Assembly (NCBI GenBank): GCA_041569895.1
Contig: JBFFXF010000070.1
Coordinates: 1-29,587, forward strand
DNA from: JBFFXF01 sp041569895
Lineage (GTDB): Bacteria; Planctomycetota; UBA8108; JACQVS01
Length of the DNA: 29,587 nucleotides
Direction: 5' to 3'
The stretch's first letter is position 1. Each line of letters opens with the position of its first letter. This document shows positions 9,701 to 17,543 of the stretch, piece by piece. A model generated the notes under the pieces. The model saw only the letters and a list, made by a program, of their open reading frames with translations, made no database searches and was not told the origin of the DNA. The position numbers and the translations under genes were made by a program.

Positions 9701-12086
9701 CATCGACGCGGCCAGCCGCATCGATGCGCGCGGTCGCGGCTGGCCAGGCGGCGGGGGCAAGCGCGAGGACCCCCGCGGTCTCGGACCCGGCGGCGAGCCG
9801 GTGACGGCGGCGCTCGCCGGAGGCAGCCACGGCGGTCTCGGCGGTCGACCGCGGGGCAGCGACGCCGATCCCGGACCCGCGCACGGCAACCTCTTCGAGC
9901 CGGCGAACGCGGGGAGCGGCGGCGGCGCGGGACGGGACGGCGGGTCGGGCGGGGCGGGAGGCGGCATCGTGCGACTCGTCGCGGACATCATCGAAATCGA
10001 CGGGGTGATCGACGCGAGCGGCGATGACCCCGGCCACGTCGCGGGCAGCGGCGGGGCCGGCGGATCGGTGACCATCGAGGCGAGGATCGTGAGCGGCTCC
10101 GGACTGGTGCTCGCCGCGGGCGGATCGGTCGCGCCGGGCGACGACGCCTCGGGAGCCGGTGGCGGCGGTCGAATCGCCATCCTCGCGTCGGACGTCGATG
10201 GATTCTCGCTCGCCCGCGCGCGCGCGCGTGGAGGCACGGCGGACGGCCCCGCGGGCGATCCGTCGCTCGTCGGCGGCGCGGGCACGGTCTTCCTCCGCGT
10301 CGGCGCTCGCGACGAGGGACAGCTTCTCGTCGAGAATGGCGGCCGGGCTCAGGACGAGCCGCGCACGCCGTTGCCGTCGGCGGGACGTGGAACGATCGAC
10401 TCGGTCACGACCGACACACTGACACGCGCCGGCGGCGATTTCCCTCCCTGGATCGCCGGCCTGCGCATCGATCCCGACGTCGACGACGACGATCCACGGT
10501 CGTTCCGGATTCTCTCCGTCGACGGCGCCACGGTGACCACCGAGCCCGGCATCGGCGACGTCGGACGCGCCGGCGGCACCTTCGGCGGCGTGCTCCGCGT
10601 CCGGCAGCTCTCGCTCGGTAACCGGGCCGGTGTTCGGGCCGACGACCGCATCGAGATCACCGGGCTCGGCGGCGGGCCGGACGGGCTCGACATCGCCATC
10701 ACCGACGTCGAGCTCATCGGGCGTTCGATCGTCTTCGAGACCATCGGTCGCGTGCGACTGCTCCGCGCCACGGTGTCTCTCGACACCATCCGCGGCGCCG
10801 CGGGATCGATCGAGCGGCTGCTGGCAACGGCGACGATGCTCCGACTCGGACAGGGCCTCGACACGGGCGAGGCGGTGCTCGTCGAGAGCGATCTCGTCGT
10901 CGGTGGACCGGTGCGCGCGGGCGAGATGACGCTCGTCGACAGTCGCCTGACCGTGCCCGATTCCGACGCGAGCTCGATCCACCCCCTCGACGTCGACGTC
11001 GCGGGCACGCTCATCGTCGACTTGGCGAGCGTGATCGACCTGCGCGGCAAGGGCTTGGTTGGCGGCCGGCGCGCCGGCAACTCGAGCCCTTCCGGCCAGA
11101 CGGCGGGCCACGCGCCGTCGAACGCGAGCGGGCGGACCGGCGGGAGCCACGGTGGTCTCGGCGGTTTCCAGGGGATCGGGCCCGGCCTCGGACTCCTCGT
11201 CGCGCCGATTTTCGACAGCTACATCGAGCCGCGATTCCCCGGCGGCGGTGGCAGCGCCAAGACCGATGTGCCCGGGGAGACGGGTCACAACGGCGGCGGC
11301 GTCCTGCGATTGAGCGCGGGCACGCTCGAGCTCGACGGCGTCATCGACGCGAGCGGCGAGGGCGTCGACCCGCTCGACGCGGATCCCTCGCCCGGTGGTG
11401 GCGGCGCGGGCGGCGCCATCGACCTGCGCGTCGAGACGCTGCGGGGGTCCGGTTCGATCCTGGCGGAGGGCGGCAACGGCTCGAGCATCGTCGGCGCGGG
11501 CGCCGGTGGCGGCGGGCGGGTGGCGATCCGCCACGTGTCGATCGAGGGCTTCGGCCTCGACCGGATCCGAGCCGTCGGCGGCACGCTCGTTCCTCCGCCA
11601 CCGACGCCGCGTCCCGCCTCGGTCGGCGGCGCGGGCACGGTGTTCCTTCTCGGCGCGGATCAGCGATACGGTGACCTGTTCGTCGACAACGACGGGCGCG
11701 TGCAGTCAGTGCCGCGGACGCAGTTGCGGCCGCTCGGTCGCGGCATCGTGACGTCGATCGAGGAGCACGCGCTGTCCGTCGACGCGACCCTGCCCGCTGG
11801 GGACACCGGCTTCACGGACCGGTGGGTCGTCCTCGATGACGAAACGCGCCGGGCGTTCCGCATCATCGACAGCGACGCGATGTCCGTGCGCACCGACCCG
11901 GCCGACGGATCGCTGCTCGAGGTGGGCGCGACCGGCGTTTCCTACCAGGGAGCCATCGTCGTCGACAACCTGACGGTGACCGCGTCGGCCGTCTTCGACA
12001 CCCGTGGCGACCTGATCATCGTCGCGACGGGCCGCGTGTCGACGTTCTCGGGGCTGATCATCTCGCCGCCGATCGTCAGGTGGTGA
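6723..12086 (+). CDS. Giant exported protein with TSP3 repeats and duplicated Gly-rich modules
   Basis: This is a 1787-residue protein. The frame stays open upstream to 3333, but that stretch is antisense to the 3255-6503 gene. The ATG at 6723 begins a clean signal peptide (SSRFPIRTVAVAALLGALAAVA), so this start is chosen. Order: beta-rich N-domain; TSP3-type Asp repeats at about 236-330 (DADGDGLPD, DTDQDGIDD); a LVIVD-like propeller at about 390-560; an Ig-like domain at about 646-740; a larger TSP3 block at about 740-940; then two long modules at about 1000-1210 and 1436-1650. Each module has Gly-rich runs and the shared landmarks GGSHGGLGG, LDGVIDASG (IDGVIDASG in the first) and GGAGTVFL. 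TSP3 loops bind calcium. No enzyme motif was seen. The 3' end overlaps the antiporter gene by 11 bp, tail to tail. A surface structural role is inferred. Confidence 0.88.
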   Translation: MNSSRFPIRTVAVAALLGALAAVAIDAPLAGRELDPLDVLQRRVERSRPLPLLGRGERPLRWVRVGSVRGPVRPDGRFRIEGLPPARPLRAELFEERDGIPAALATSDPISVLRPDATPPGDLEVSVTFGEEGATLAGVRDLEINFAGRRALVLSAPGDSQTISAAALDGAGEKVELRSGDARVEVSSPDPEVVTIASGGTELAVARASGAGRTWVHLRGEGEDAVAPASVVLLGDADGDGLPDWWERAHGLDPGDPDDRDGDADGDGLTNADEYRLRTLPDDADTDQDGIDDGPEVLIFRTDPTATDTDGDGVGDTFEISFGFDPLDPQDRPGIAFTPEFRTQRSFVTDVVDATATRGWVLHVLTADNRLFVNDLDPDTLFSQSGSSILVAGPARGVEATAGLAFVAAGFTGLHVVDTSNPLAVRVARTIDGLGTVDGARWRDGRLYLATSRGLRILEPAGANDYAVVGTLPTEPFSGFDVLAQWAFLGLPISNRLLVVDVSDPARPRAAASVLMPAGSPRFAAVAASSAAVLVAHGSSGLIVINVEDPRSPHIVDSTADRIPGTADAVAVLGNRAAAHLTRPDLDRQALLFRIAADGTLINRGTVSIEFAGSHGMTLVQNFLVNASRENRATISRVLPAGDTAGVPPSGELRIVERADAPAAGDRLTFRARVSDDIAVESVDFFVGDRLELRDTVRPFDLARTLENDPEPLVVRAIARDLAGNVGSAGAVVVRVEGDIDGDSIADPIDGDRDGDGIPDVEEEVAGEDGFITSPDDRDTDGDGLDDRVEIGGGLNTSPVARDTDGDGLSDGDEVLITGTDPTRRDTDGDGIDDGLEDEDGDGLTAIEELALGTDPRLADTDDDGLDDGIEVALGLDPRRPDSDGDGKPDALEDTDGDGLANGGEIARGTDPARADTDNDGIDDGVEVAIGTDPREPTAFAEVDVRLADLELVLRRPVAFRSLALVGSTLTVPAVGPDGAPVPLVVSVAETLTIDAASRIDARGRGWPGGGGKREDPRGLGPGGEPVTAALAGGSHGGLGGRPRGSDADPGPAHGNLFEPANAGSGGGAGRDGGSGGAGGGIVRLVADIIEIDGVIDASGDDPGHVAGSGGAGGSVTIEARIVSGSGLVLAAGGSVAPGDDASGAGGGGRIAILASDVDGFSLARARARGGTADGPAGDPSLVGGAGTVFLRVGARDEGQLLVENGGRAQDEPRTPLPSAGRGTIDSVTTDTLTRAGGDFPPWIAGLRIDPDVDDDDPRSFRILSVDGATVTTEPGIGDVGRAGGTFGGVLRVRQLSLGNRAGVRADDRIEITGLGGGPDGLDIAITDVELIGRSIVFETIGRVRLLRATVSLDTIRGAAGSIERLLATATMLRLGQGLDTGEAVLVESDLVVGGPVRAGEMTLVDSRLTVPDSDASSIHPLDVDVAGTLIVDLASVIDLRGKGLVGGRRAGNSSPSGQTAGHAPSNASGRTGGSHGGLGGFQGIGPGLGLLVAPIFDSYIEPRFPGGGGSAKTDVPGETGHNGGGVLRLSAGTLELDGVIDASGEGVDPLDADPSPGGGGAGGAIDLRVETLRGSGSILAEGGNGSSIVGAGAGGGGRVAIRHVSIEGFGLDRIRAVGGTLVPPPPTPRPASVGGAGTVFLLGADQRYGDLFVDNDGRVQSVPRTQLRPLGRGIVTSIEEHALSVDATLPAGDTGFTDRWVVLDDETRRAFRIIDSDAMSVRTDPADGSLLEVGATGVSYQGAIVVDNLTVTASAVFDTRGDLIIVATGRVSTFSGLIISPPIVRW

Positions 12087-13983
12087 CCGGCTCGGGCGAA
12101 GCGGTCGATTCCTCGGTCGATTCCGTCTGCGCCTTGCCCGCGCCGTGGTCGTCGGGATCGATCACCAAGCTGACCAGCTCGTCGCCGGCGTCCGGCTCCG
12201 CCTCCCTCGTACGGGTGATCACCTTGACCTTGCCGCTCTCGGTGACGAGGAAGAGCGGCACGGCGGTGTCGCCGTAGTGCGAGCGGAAGTCCTCGACGTC
12301 GAACTCCTCGGTAATCGACGTCACCTTGATCCGCGCGCCGCGCGCCCAGCGGTCCTCGATGGCGGCGAACGAGAGGTCCTCGCCCCACAGGTACCGGCCC
12401 CGCATGTGCCGCGGGACGACATTGGACGCCTTGTGCGCCGTCGCGGGCGTCAGCTGGTAGATCTCGGCGCTGCTGAAGACCTCCCTGAAGTGGAGCGCGG
12501 CGAGTGAGTTCACCTCGTCGTTCGGAGTCAACGCGAGGACGCGCCCCATGCCGTCGAGCTCCATCTCCTCGAGCGCGTGCTCGGTGAGCACGTTGCCGAA
12601 ATAGGTCTCGACCTCGTCCATCCTCGCCGCCATCAAGTTGCCGCGGTTGGTGTCGACGACGAGCACCTTGCACCCGGCGTTCTTCAGCGCCCGCGCGATC
12701 GCCCGCGCCCACGGGTGAGCGCCGACGATGACGGTGCCCTGCGGGTTCGGGTCCGCGAGCCCCAGCCACCGCGCCGCGAACTGCGCGCCGAACCCGTAGA
12801 AGGCGACGGTGACGATGATCACCATGAAGGTGAACGGCAGGAGGAGCTCCGCCTGCGGCACCGAGACCTCGTCGCTGGTGAGTCCGAGCGAGAAGACCGA
12901 CGCGACGGCCGCGGCGACGACACCACGCGGCGCCATCATCGACAGGAACGCCTTCTCCCGCCAGTCGAGCCCCGAGCCCATGGTCGAGGCGATCACCATC
13001 ATCGGACGGACGACGAGGATGAGCGCGGCCAGGAAGAGCACGGTGCCGCCGTCGAAGTAGGTGGAGAGCTGGCGCAGGTCGAGCGTCGCCGAGAGCAGGA
13101 TGAACACTATGGAGATCAGCAGGATCTGCAGGTTCTCCTTGAACTCGGCGATGTGCTTGACGGCCACCGAGCGCTGGTTCGCCAGCGCGAATCCCATGAC
13201 GGTCACCGCGAGCACGCCGGACTCGTGCTGCATCAGGTTCGAGCCGCTGAAGACCGCGACGACGAGCATCAGCGTCGTCGCGTTGTGCAGGAAGTCCGGG
13301 ATCAGGTAATGCTTCAGCATGATGTACAGCAGAAACGCGCCGAGGAGCCCGGCGCCTCCGCCGACGACGATCGTCATGCCGAAGTCGACGAGAGCCGTCG
13401 AGACGAGCGTCGCGGAAGCGCCCTCGGCGTCGGCTCCGCGGTGAAGCGAGAGGATCGCCTGGAACACGAGCACGGCGATGGTCGCTCCGATCGGATCGAT
13501 GACGATCCCCTCCCAGCGCAGGATCGACTCGAGCCGCGCCCGCGGACGGACATGGCGCAGGAGCGGGATGATCACCGTCGGACCGGTGACGATCAGGACG
13601 GCGCCGAGAAGGATCGCCACCTCCCAGCTCATCGGCTCGCCGTCACCGACGGTGATGAAGAGTCGCGCCGCGATGGCCGTCAGCGCCCACGTCACGATGG
13701 CGCCGACCGTCACCATGTTGCGGACGACGTGACGGACCTCGCGGACGTCGCGGAGTCGCAGACTGAGCCCGCCCTCGAAGAGTATCAGTGCGACGGAGAA
13801 CGACACCACGGGAAGCATCAGGTCCCCGAGCAGGCGCTCCGGCTCGATCACCGGGCCGGCGAGAAATCCGAAGACGAGCAGCAGGAGAATCGATGGAAGG
13901 CGCAACCGCCACGCCAGCCACTGCGCGGCGATCCCCAGAATGATAATGAGCGCGAGACCTGTCAGCAGGTTTTCGTCAGGCAC
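12076..13983 (-). CDS. CPA-family cation:proton antiporter with C-terminal Rossmann (TrkA_N-like) domain
   Basis: This is a 635-residue inner-membrane protein. The frame is open to a TTG at 14043, but that codon is part of a promoter -35 box. The GTG at 13983 with GGGGGGAG just upstream is preferred. Residues about 5-400 hold roughly 12 hydrophobic segments with Na+/H+ antiporter signatures: FEGGLSL in the N-terminal part, TGPT at about 133-136, and WEGIVIDPIGA with D163-P164 in the position of the ion-binding Asp. Residues about 414-530 form a Rossmann domain (VIVGAHPWARAIARAL, then VLVVDTNRGN), which in RCK-type proteins senses nucleotide or redox state. A short TrkA_C-like tail follows. 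Expected role is Na+ or K+ exchange for H+ in pH or ion homeostasis. The ion cannot be told from sequence. Confidence 0.9.
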   Translation of the reverse strand: MPDENLLTGLALIIILGIAAQWLAWRLRLPSILLLLVFGFLAGPVIEPERLLGDLMLPVVSFSVALILFEGGLSLRLRDVREVRHVVRNMVTVGAIVTWALTAIAARLFITVGDGEPMSWEVAILLGAVLIVTGPTVIIPLLRHVRPRARLESILRWEGIVIDPIGATIAVLVFQAILSLHRGADAEGASATLVSTALVDFGMTIVVGGGAGLLGAFLLYIMLKHYLIPDFLHNATTLMLVVAVFSGSNLMQHESGVLAVTVMGFALANQRSVAVKHIAEFKENLQILLISIVFILLSATLDLRQLSTYFDGGTVLFLAALILVVRPMMVIASTMGSGLDWREKAFLSMMAPRGVVAAAVASVFSLGLTSDEVSVPQAELLLPFTFMVIIVTVAFYGFGAQFAARWLGLADPNPQGTVIVGAHPWARAIARALKNAGCKVLVVDTNRGNLMAARMDEVETYFGNVLTEHALEEMELDGMGRVLALTPNDEVNSLAALHFREVFSSAEIYQLTPATAHKASNVVPRHMRGRYLWGEDLSFAAIEDRWARGARIKVTSITEEFDVEDFRSHYGDTAVPLFLVTESGKVKVITRTREAEPDAGDELVSLVIDPDDHGAGKAQTESTEESTASPEPVTT

Positions 13984-13994
13984 AGTCTCCCCCC

Positions 13995-14022
13995 TTGCCC
14001 GGGCCAACTCGCCCTGTATACT
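13995..14022 (+). promoter_or_regulatory. Sigma70-type promoter for the dehydratase gene
   Basis: TTGCCC (13995-14000), a 16-bp spacer, and TATACT (14017-14022). The predicted start near 14029 leaves a leader of about 98 nt before the ATG at 14127. The -10 overlaps the -10 of the divergent antiporter promoter by four bases. Confidence 0.5.
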
Positions 14023-14043
14023 GACCCCGGGATCGTAAAACAA
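14015..14043 (-). promoter_or_regulatory. Sigma70-type promoter for the antiporter gene
   Basis: On the minus strand: TTGTTT (14043-14038), a 17-bp spacer, TATACA (14020-14015). Predicted start near 14008, about 25 nt before the GTG at 13983. The TTG of the -35 coincides with the longest-ORF start codon, which is why that start is rejected. Confidence 0.55.
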
Positions 14044-14126
14044 GGTCCATCAAGAAGTCCGCGGAATGGCCCGAAACCCATGACGGACGCGGTCCCCGGG
14101 ACGGGCGGAGCGAACGGAGGAGCGCC

Positions 14127-14480
14127 ATGGCGAAGGAGAAGGACAAGGTCATCCCCGAGTCCGAGGTCGTCGCGCGCCTCGAGAAGGAGCTCCCCGGCTG
14201 GGAACTCAAGGACGGCTGGATCCGGCGCAGCTTCAAGACGCCGGGCTGGCCGCACACCCTGATGCTCGTCAACGCGATCGGCTTCCGCGCCGAGGCGGCG
14301 TTTCACCACCCCGACCTCGCCGTCAGCTGGGCGCTGGTGATCGTCAAGCTCCAGACGCACAGCGCCGGGGGAATAACCGAGAAGGATTTCGCCCTCGCCC
14401 GCGAGATCGAGCAGGTGGCGACGTGGTTTCCGGACGACGCGAGCCCCTTCGACGGCTTCCCCAAAAAGTGGGTGCGCTGA
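14127..14480 (+). CDS. 4a-hydroxytetrahydrobiopterin dehydratase (pterin carbinolamine dehydratase)
   Basis: This is a 117-residue cytosolic protein of normal length for the PCD/DCoH family. GGAGG (14116-14120) lies 6 nt before the ATG. The family active-site pattern is present: H60-H61-P62, then T77-H78 and GGITEKD ending at D87. These match the three catalytic histidines of the family (HHP and THD/THE motifs). The enzyme dehydrates 4a-carbinolamine pterin during regeneration of the cofactor of aromatic amino acid hydroxylases. No hydroxylase gene is in the window, so the physiological partner is unknown. The last 30 codons (from F88) are part of a 114-bp sequence repeated at 17386-17499. 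Confidence 0.92.
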   Translation: MAKEKDKVIPESEVVARLEKELPGWELKDGWIRRSFKTPGWPHTLMLVNAIGFRAEAAFHHPDLAVSWALVIVKLQTHSAGGITEKDFALAREIEQVATWFPDDASPFDGFPKKWVR

Positions 14481-14501
14481 GCGGCGAAAAGCTTCACAAT
14501 C
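14388..14501 (+). repeat. 114-bp direct repeat, upstream copy
   Basis: This matches 17386-17499 with one difference (A at 14488, G at 17486). The copy begins exactly at codon 88 of the dehydratase and runs 21 nt past its stop. Identity ends abruptly: 14387 is T against C, and 14502 is G against T. The spacing between copies is 2998 bp. Confidence 0.97.
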
Positions 14502-14571
14502 GTTTCCGTGGAGTGGCGCCGACCGTCACTTGCAGTTGATCCTCCCTGGGGATGACCGGCGCCGCCAATCC

Positions 14572-14600
14572 TTGCCCTCTGCGCTTCCCTGCGAGACAAT
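14572..14600 (+). promoter_or_regulatory. Possible promoter of the SBBP protein gene
   Basis: TTGCCC (14572-14577), 17-bp spacer, GACAAT (14595-14600, four of six matches to TATAAT). GGAGGA at 14624-14629 follows, 6 nt before the ATG at 14636. The module between the direct repeats thus seems to carry its own promoter. Confidence 0.4.
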
Positions 14601-14635
14601 GGGTCAGCATACCCACCTGACTCGGAGGACCCGCC

Positions 14636-17383
14636 ATGACGAACCGGAGCGTGGCTGCTTTCGCCGGGCTCGTCACCCTGTTCCTTCTCGCGGTCTCGGC
14701 CCGGCCCCGGTCGGCGTCGGCCCAGGTCGAGGAAGCCTGGGTCGCGCGCTATGACGGCCCCGGCCCCGCCGAGTCGTCACCGACGCGGGTGGTCATGGAC
14801 GCCGACAGCAACGTCTTCGTGCTGATGAGAGCGCAGGGCCGGGCAACGGGATTCGACTACGTCACCGTGAAGTACGACCGGCAGGGCGAGATCGCCTGGA
14901 CGGCTCGCTTCGACGGTGGCTGGGGAAATGACGTCGGCCGCGACCTCGCCGTGGACGCTGCGGGAAGCGCCTACGTGACCGGAGAGTCGAGGAGCGCCGA
15001 CGGCTCCGATTTCGTCACGGTAAAGTACGACGCCGACGGAAACGAGGTCTGGTCGGCCCGGCACGACGATCCGGACGCCCGGTTCTCGGCCGGCCGCGCG
15101 CTCGACGTCGACGACGCCGGCAACGTCTACGTCGCGGGGCACTTGATACTCGATGAGGGCGCCAGGCTCCTGACCCTGAAGTACGATGCCGACGGAAACG
15201 AGCTCTGGTCCGTGCGCACGACCGGTGTGAGCGCCTCGGCCGACTTCGTCGCCGCACGCGGCACGGAGAGCGTGTACGTCGCGGGGGGTTCTAGCGGCGA
15301 CGCCCTGGTGGTGAAGTACGATGCCGACGGTAACCAGCTCCAGGCCTTTCGCCACGCAGACGACAACTCTCGCCACGCGTTTGCGATCGACGGGGCGGAG
15401 AACGCCTACGTGGCAGGAAACGACACGACGAAGCTCGATGCCGCCGGGAACGAGCTGTGGACCGTGCCGCCCGTGTCCCGACCGACGGTGAGAGGTGTGG
15501 CCGTTGACGGCCACGGATTCGTGTACGTCCTCGAAAGCGACTTCACGACGACGAAGTATGATCCGTCGGGCGAGATGGTCTGGAGCTTGAGGCACGAGAC
15601 CGGTGGTTTCGCAATCGGCATCGCGCTCGACGGCCAGTCGAACGTCGTCGTGGCGGGAACCGAGCCCGGGGTCGGCCGCGACCGTGACGTCAAGGTCGTG
15701 AAGTACGATCCCGACGGCAAACTCCTGCTGTCCATCGCCGGTCCTCCCGTGAGACCGGCACTCCATGGGCTCGCCGTGGACGACGACGGAAGCGTCGTCG
15801 TCATCGCGCAGGACGCCTCCTCCTTCGAGGCGCGAACGCTGAAGTACGACGCCGGCGGGAACGAGCTCTGGGACGCGACTTATCGGGGGATCACCGGAGG
15901 CATCGATGAGCCGAGGGCCATGGTCGTCGACCGGGACGGGAACGTCATCGTCACCGGGGTCTCGGACGGCGGGCGCACCCACAGCGACTTCTTGACCGCG
16001 AAGTACGACTCCCTGGGAAACGAGCTCTGGGTCAGGCGGCGCGACATCAACCAGGCGAGCGACTGGACGCGCGCGATCGCCGCCGACGCGCGGGGCAACG
16101 TGTACGTGACGGGCGCGTCGTACGGGTTCAGCCACCTCCCGGATTACATCACCGTGAAGTACGACCCCGCCGGGAACGAGCTCTGGATGAAGCGTCACGA
16201 GGGGTTCGGTGTCGACGTGCCCGACGCGATCACGGTCGACGAACGGGGCAACGCGTACATCACCGGCGGCGGAGCGATCGGTGCATTTTTGACGGTGAAG
16301 TACGATCCGGATGGCACGCTGCTCTGGGCCAGCGGCTACAGAGCCAAGTCAGGCCGGGCGGTGGCCATTGCGGTCGACCGCTGGCACAACGTCCACGTCG
16401 CGGGCGGCTCGAACGTGACGGGGACCGGGGCGATCGTCAAGTACGACGCCGACGGGAACCTGGAGTGGGCCGTCCCCTTCGCCGGCGCTGACAACGGCAT
16501 CCCCCGGGGGGTCGTTGTCGATGCCGCCGGCAGCGTCTACGCGACGGGGTACTCGCCCGAAGGCCCGGACTCGGACATCCTCACGGTCAAGTACGACGCC
16601 GAGGGAAATGCGCTCTGGGTCGCCCGGCACGACGGCCCGCTCGGTCGGGGAGACTTCGGCCGGAAGCTCGCGCTGGATGGCGCGGGCAATCTCTACGTCG
16701 CGGGGTACTCGCAGGGCGAGACGTACGCCAACCTCGTGACCCTGAAGTACGACACCTCCGGCAACGAGATCTGGTCGGCGCGTTCCCCGCGCGAGTCGTT
16801 CCAGAGCGGACTCCTTGACCGCATCCTCGAGTCCGAAGGACCGGGCGCCGCACCGAGAGTCGGCCTGGCCGTGGACCGCTCGCGGAGCATTTACGTCACG
16901 GGCCGGTTGCGCGAGCATGGGCACTCCGACTACGAGGTCATCAAGTACGACGCGGACGGCCGCGAATTGTGGAACGTCCGCGACGGGTTGCCGGGGGTCA
17001 CCGACGTCCCCAGGGCGATCGCGGTGGACCGCGAGGGCGGCGTGTTCGTCACGGGCACCTCCGCCGACGACTTCTTCACCGTGAAATACGATCAGACGTC
17101 AACCGTGGCGACGTTCCGACGCGCCGACGTCAACGAGGACGCCACGGTGGACCTGAGCGATGGCGTGGGCATCTTGACGTTTCTCTTCATCGGCAGTCGC
17201 GAACCCGGTTGCCTCGACGCGGCGGACGCCGACGACAGCGGCGTCGTGGAGCTGACGGACGCGGTGGCAATCTTCGGCTTCCTCTTCCTCGGCGGCGGAC
17301 AGCCGCCGATCCCCTTCGAGTCCTGCGGCGACGACCCGACGGCGGACGCTCTCGACTGCGCGGTCTTCGAGCCCTGTCCCTGA
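14636..17383 (+). CDS. Exported SBBP beta-propeller protein with dockerin-like tail
   Basis: This is a 915-residue protein with GGAGGA 6 nt before the ATG. The signal peptide (TNRSVAAFAGLVTLFLLAV) ends near ASA-QV. Residues about 35-820 hold about 16 units of the pattern GNVYVTG...DFxTVKYDxxGNExW, roughly 50 residues each. This is the SBBP (beta-propeller) repeat, so at least two propellers are likely. The last ~90 residues carry two dockerin-like loops (DVNEDATVDLSD and DADDSGVVELTD with FLFIG/FLFLG) and a Cys-rich ending like that of the 3255-6503 protein. No catalytic residues were recognised. The gene is the only one between the two 114-bp direct repeats and ends 2 nt before the second copy, so it looks like a late addition between the dehydratase and phoB. 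Confidence 0.9.
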   Translation: MTNRSVAAFAGLVTLFLLAVSARPRSASAQVEEAWVARYDGPGPAESSPTRVVMDADSNVFVLMRAQGRATGFDYVTVKYDRQGEIAWTARFDGGWGNDVGRDLAVDAAGSAYVTGESRSADGSDFVTVKYDADGNEVWSARHDDPDARFSAGRALDVDDAGNVYVAGHLILDEGARLLTLKYDADGNELWSVRTTGVSASADFVAARGTESVYVAGGSSGDALVVKYDADGNQLQAFRHADDNSRHAFAIDGAENAYVAGNDTTKLDAAGNELWTVPPVSRPTVRGVAVDGHGFVYVLESDFTTTKYDPSGEMVWSLRHETGGFAIGIALDGQSNVVVAGTEPGVGRDRDVKVVKYDPDGKLLLSIAGPPVRPALHGLAVDDDGSVVVIAQDASSFEARTLKYDAGGNELWDATYRGITGGIDEPRAMVVDRDGNVIVTGVSDGGRTHSDFLTAKYDSLGNELWVRRRDINQASDWTRAIAADARGNVYVTGASYGFSHLPDYITVKYDPAGNELWMKRHEGFGVDVPDAITVDERGNAYITGGGAIGAFLTVKYDPDGTLLWASGYRAKSGRAVAIAVDRWHNVHVAGGSNVTGTGAIVKYDADGNLEWAVPFAGADNGIPRGVVVDAAGSVYATGYSPEGPDSDILTVKYDAEGNALWVARHDGPLGRGDFGRKLALDGAGNLYVAGYSQGETYANLVTLKYDTSGNEIWSARSPRESFQSGLLDRILESEGPGAAPRVGLAVDRSRSIYVTGRLREHGHSDYEVIKYDADGRELWNVRDGLPGVTDVPRAIAVDREGGVFVTGTSADDFFTVKYDQTSTVATFRRADVNEDATVDLSDGVGILTFLFIGSREPGCLDAADADDSGVVELTDAVAIFGFLFLGGGQPPIPFESCGDDPTADALDCAVFEPCP

Positions 17384-17385
17384 CC

Positions 17386-17478
17386 TTCGCCCTCGCCCGC
17401 GAGATCGAGCAGGTGGCGACGTGGTTTCCGGACGACGCGAGCCCCTTCGACGGCTTCCCCAAAAAGTGGGTGCGCTGA
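17386..17478 (+). pseudogene. 3'-terminal fragment of the dehydratase gene
   Basis: This is an exact copy of codons 88-117 plus the stop of the gene at 14127-14480. It lacks the start, RBS and active-site histidines, so it is not functional as an enzyme. It lies in the second direct repeat, directly after the SBBP gene. Confidence 0.93.
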
Positions 17479-17499
17479 GCGGCGAGAAGCTTCACAATC
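17386..17499 (+). repeat. 114-bp direct repeat, downstream copy
   Basis: Second copy of 14388-14501, with one mismatch (17486). Its last 9 bases contain TTCACA, the first element of the Pho-box-like array in front of phoB. Confidence 0.97.
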
Positions 17500-17533
17500 T
17501 CTTTACAGGGTGTTCATTTCGGCGGGGTAGACT
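17491..17533 (+). promoter_or_regulatory. Pho-box-like triple repeat and -10 of the phoBR promoter
   Basis: TTCACA (17491-17496), TTTACA (17502-17507) and TTCATT (17513-17518) recur at exactly 11-bp steps, with 5-bp gaps. A -10-like TAGACT (17528-17533) follows after 9 bp and no proper -35 is present. This is the layout of PhoB/PhoP-activated promoters, where tandem 11-bp-phased sites replace the -35. Its place before a phoB-type gene suggests autoregulation under phosphate limitation. Binding is inferred. Confidence 0.55.
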
Positions 17534-17543
17534 CGCTGGGAGA

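Noticed and set aside
14066..14130. Short ORFs in the leader of the dehydratase gene
   Set aside because: MARNP plus stop, and an overlapping frame that runs through the gene antisense-like, have no SD and no conserved feature.
14487..14520. Second Pho box after the dehydratase, since the upstream repeat copy also has TTCACA
   Set aside because: The next 11-bp positions (TTCCGT, then no match) do not continue the pattern. Only the downstream copy is followed by TTTACA and TTCATT.
14502..17385. IS element or transposon as the identity of the module
   Set aside because: No transposase or integrase, no terminal inverted repeats, and the only gene encodes an exported propeller protein.
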